In this document: in pieces, positions 62,944-64,000 of the stretch | How positions within the stretch are numbered: position 1 is the first letter of the stretch | How the letters are laid out: every line of letters begins with the position of its first letter | Assembly: GCF_048388525.1 (NCBI RefSeq) | Contig: NZ_DBGCTQ010000038.1 | Span: forward strand, 96,584-160,583 | Length of the DNA: 64,000 nucleotides | Origin: BQOK01 sp048388525 | GTDB taxonomy: Bacteria; Bacillota; Clostridia; Oscillospirales; Ruminococcaceae | Reading direction: 5' to 3' | Notes under the pieces: model-generated | Told to the model about the DNA's origin: nothing | Databases searched by the model: none | Seen by the model: the letters and a program-made list of their open reading frames with translations, nothing else | Program-made: the position numbers and the translations under genes

Positions 62944-63900
62944 TTACTCGTCGTCTTTGGTAAGGGTAAAGCCCAGAGAATCAAGCTTTGCCATGACCTC
63001 TTCCAGGCTCTTGCGGCCGAGGTTGCGGACTTTCATCATCTCGTCCTCGGACTTATTGATCAAGTCTTCCACGGTATTGATGCCCGCGCGCTTCAGGCAG
63101 TTGAAGGAACGCACCGAGAGATCCAGTTCTTCAATGGTCATTTCCAGGGCCTTTTCCTTGCCCTTGTCGTCCTTCTCCACCATGATCTCGGCGCCCATTG
63201 CCTCCTCCGACAGGTTGACGAACAGGTTCAGATGCTCGGTCAGCACGCGTGCCGCAAGGCTCACGGCTTCCTTGGCATTGATGGTGCCGTCGGTCCACAC
63301 CTCGATGGTGAGCTTGTCGTAGTCGGTGATCTGGCCAACGCGGGTATTCTCCACCGTGTAGTTGACCTTCAAAACAGGCGTATAGATGCTGTCGATGGGC
63401 AGCACATTCAGGTCGTTTTTCTCCTGCATGAGCTGCTTGTTGCGCTCTGCGGGCACGTAGCCGCGGCCCTTGTCGAAGGTGAGCTCCATCACGAGCTTGC
63501 CGCCTTCTTCCAGGGTGGCGATATGCCACTCGGGGTTCAGCACTTCGATCTCATCGCTGGGCTTGATGCTGCCAGCAGTAACTTCGCCCTCACCGGCCGC
63601 TTCAATGCGAACGGTGACAGGGCCGTCGGCGTAGAGCTTGGCGGCAACGCCCTTGAGGTTCAGCACGATCTCGGTCACGTCTTCCTTAACGCCCGGAACA
63701 GTGCTGAACTCGTGGACCACGCCATCGATCTTTACGCTGGTGACGGCAACGCCGGGAAGCGACGAAAGCAGGACACGCCGTAAGCTGTTGCCCAAGGTGG
63801 TACCAAAACCGCGCTCCAGGGGCTCCACGACGAATTTGCCGTAGCGGCCGTCCGGCGACAGGCTGGTGGTATCAATTCTGGGGCGTTCGATCTCCATCAT
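62944..63900 (-). CDS. rpoA: DNA-directed RNA polymerase subunit alpha
   Basis: Assembly platform of RNA polymerase, 318 residues. The N-terminal domain has YGKFVVEPLERGFGTTLGNSLRRVLLSSLPG. The C-terminal domain has LDLSVRSFNCLKRAGINTVEDLINKSEDEMMKVRNLGRKSLEE, with the Arg and GRKS residues that contact UP elements and activators. The first of two ATG codons (63900) is best placed after AGGAGGG. It is between rpsD and rplQ in the usual alpha-operon order. Confidence 0.98.
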   Translation of the reverse strand: MMEIERPRIDTTSLSPDGRYGKFVVEPLERGFGTTLGNSLRRVLLSSLPGVAVTSVKIDGVVHEFSTVPGVKEDVTEIVLNLKGVAAKLYADGPVTVRIEAAGEGEVTAGSIKPSDEIEVLNPEWHIATLEEGGKLVMELTFDKGRGYVPAERNKQLMQEKNDLNVLPIDSIYTPVLKVNYTVENTRVGQITDYDKLTIEVWTDGTINAKEAVSLAARVLTEHLNLFVNLSEEAMGAEIMVEKDDKGKEKALEMTIEELDLSVRSFNCLKRAGINTVEDLINKSEDEMMKVRNLGRKSLEEVMAKLDSLGFTLTKDDE

Positions 63901-63976
63901 AAAAAACCCTCCTTGGTGGGCCGGCCCTGGGGGCGGGCCGGCCTTTAGTGTTCGCTTTCCCTATGCGCTGAGCTTG

Positions 63977-64000
63977 TTACTTGGAGTACAACTCAACGAT
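63977..64000 (-). CDS. rpsD: 30S ribosomal protein S4, last seven codons only
   Basis: The minus strand reads IVELYSK followed by TAA, the typical end of S4, directly upstream of rpoA where rpsD is normally found. The rest lies outside the window. The 76 bases between the genes contain a GC-rich hairpin (GGGCCGGCC with GGCCGGCCC). Confidence 0.85.
   Translation of the reverse strand: MVELYSK

Overview
The window reads as one continuous piece of a GC-rich, low-GC-Gram-positive-lineage chromosome. The signs are a T-box leader, many rho-independent terminators, strong AGGAGG ribosome binding sites, Lpl/Ytc-type sugar ABC transporters without their own ATPase, YesM/YesN and LytTR two-component systems, a MarR-DegV pair and the rpsD-rpoA-rplQ order. 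My inference is a gut member of the Clostridia (Oscillospirales-like); I cannot name a species from sequence alone. Coding density is high and most genes lie on the minus strand. No rRNA, tRNA, CRISPR array, transposase or prophage gene was seen.

Layout. (1) 1-4.5 kb: a membrane-anchored GH25 muramidase cut by the window edge, a DUF3810-like membrane metallopeptidase and an unknown membrane protein. (2) 4.5-18.2 kb: an alpha-galactoside utilisation locus. A minus-strand operon encodes a lipoprotein binding protein, two permeases and three alpha-galactosidase-type enzymes of unrelated families (GH4, GH97, GH36). A divergent YesM-YesN sensor pair probably controls it. (3) 18.2-24.7 kb: a YDG-repeat surface protein, then a T-box leader, ilvD and a BASS-family transporter, then a small cystatin-like protein. 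(4) 24.9-31.9 kb: a LytTR regulator/GHKL kinase pair, a branching enzyme, a MarR regulator whose promoter is bracketed by two FabT-like boxes, DegV, and a VanZ-GH25 fusion. (5) 31.9-46.3 kb: a cation/proton antiporter, a murD-led operon (murD, GNAT, methionine gamma-lyase-like, YcxB-like), an orphan peptide-binding lipoprotein, a methyltransferase, a CsoR/P-type ATPase metal operon with two clear operators, a nitrilase, and an Lsa-type ABC-F protein behind an attenuator with a six-codon leader ORF. (6) 46.4-60 kb: a ten-gene minus-strand operon led by a degenerate ROK regulator. It contains an FAD oxidoreductase, a secreted protein of unknown function, a binding protein, two permeases, a TIM-barrel protein, two DUF4127 paralogues and a GH20 hexosaminidase. 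This is the best candidate for an undescribed system. (7) 60-64 kb: an AEC transporter, a long divergent PRPP synthetase, and rplQ-rpoA-(rpsD).

How they work together. The two glycan loci share a design: a high-affinity sugar ABC importer using a shared ATPase encoded elsewhere, plus glycosidases and a local regulator. One is aimed at alpha-galactosides, the other probably at hexosamine-containing glycans. The remaining genes cover envelope building and remodelling, branched-chain amino acid supply, lipid-responsive regulation, and metal and antibiotic defence.
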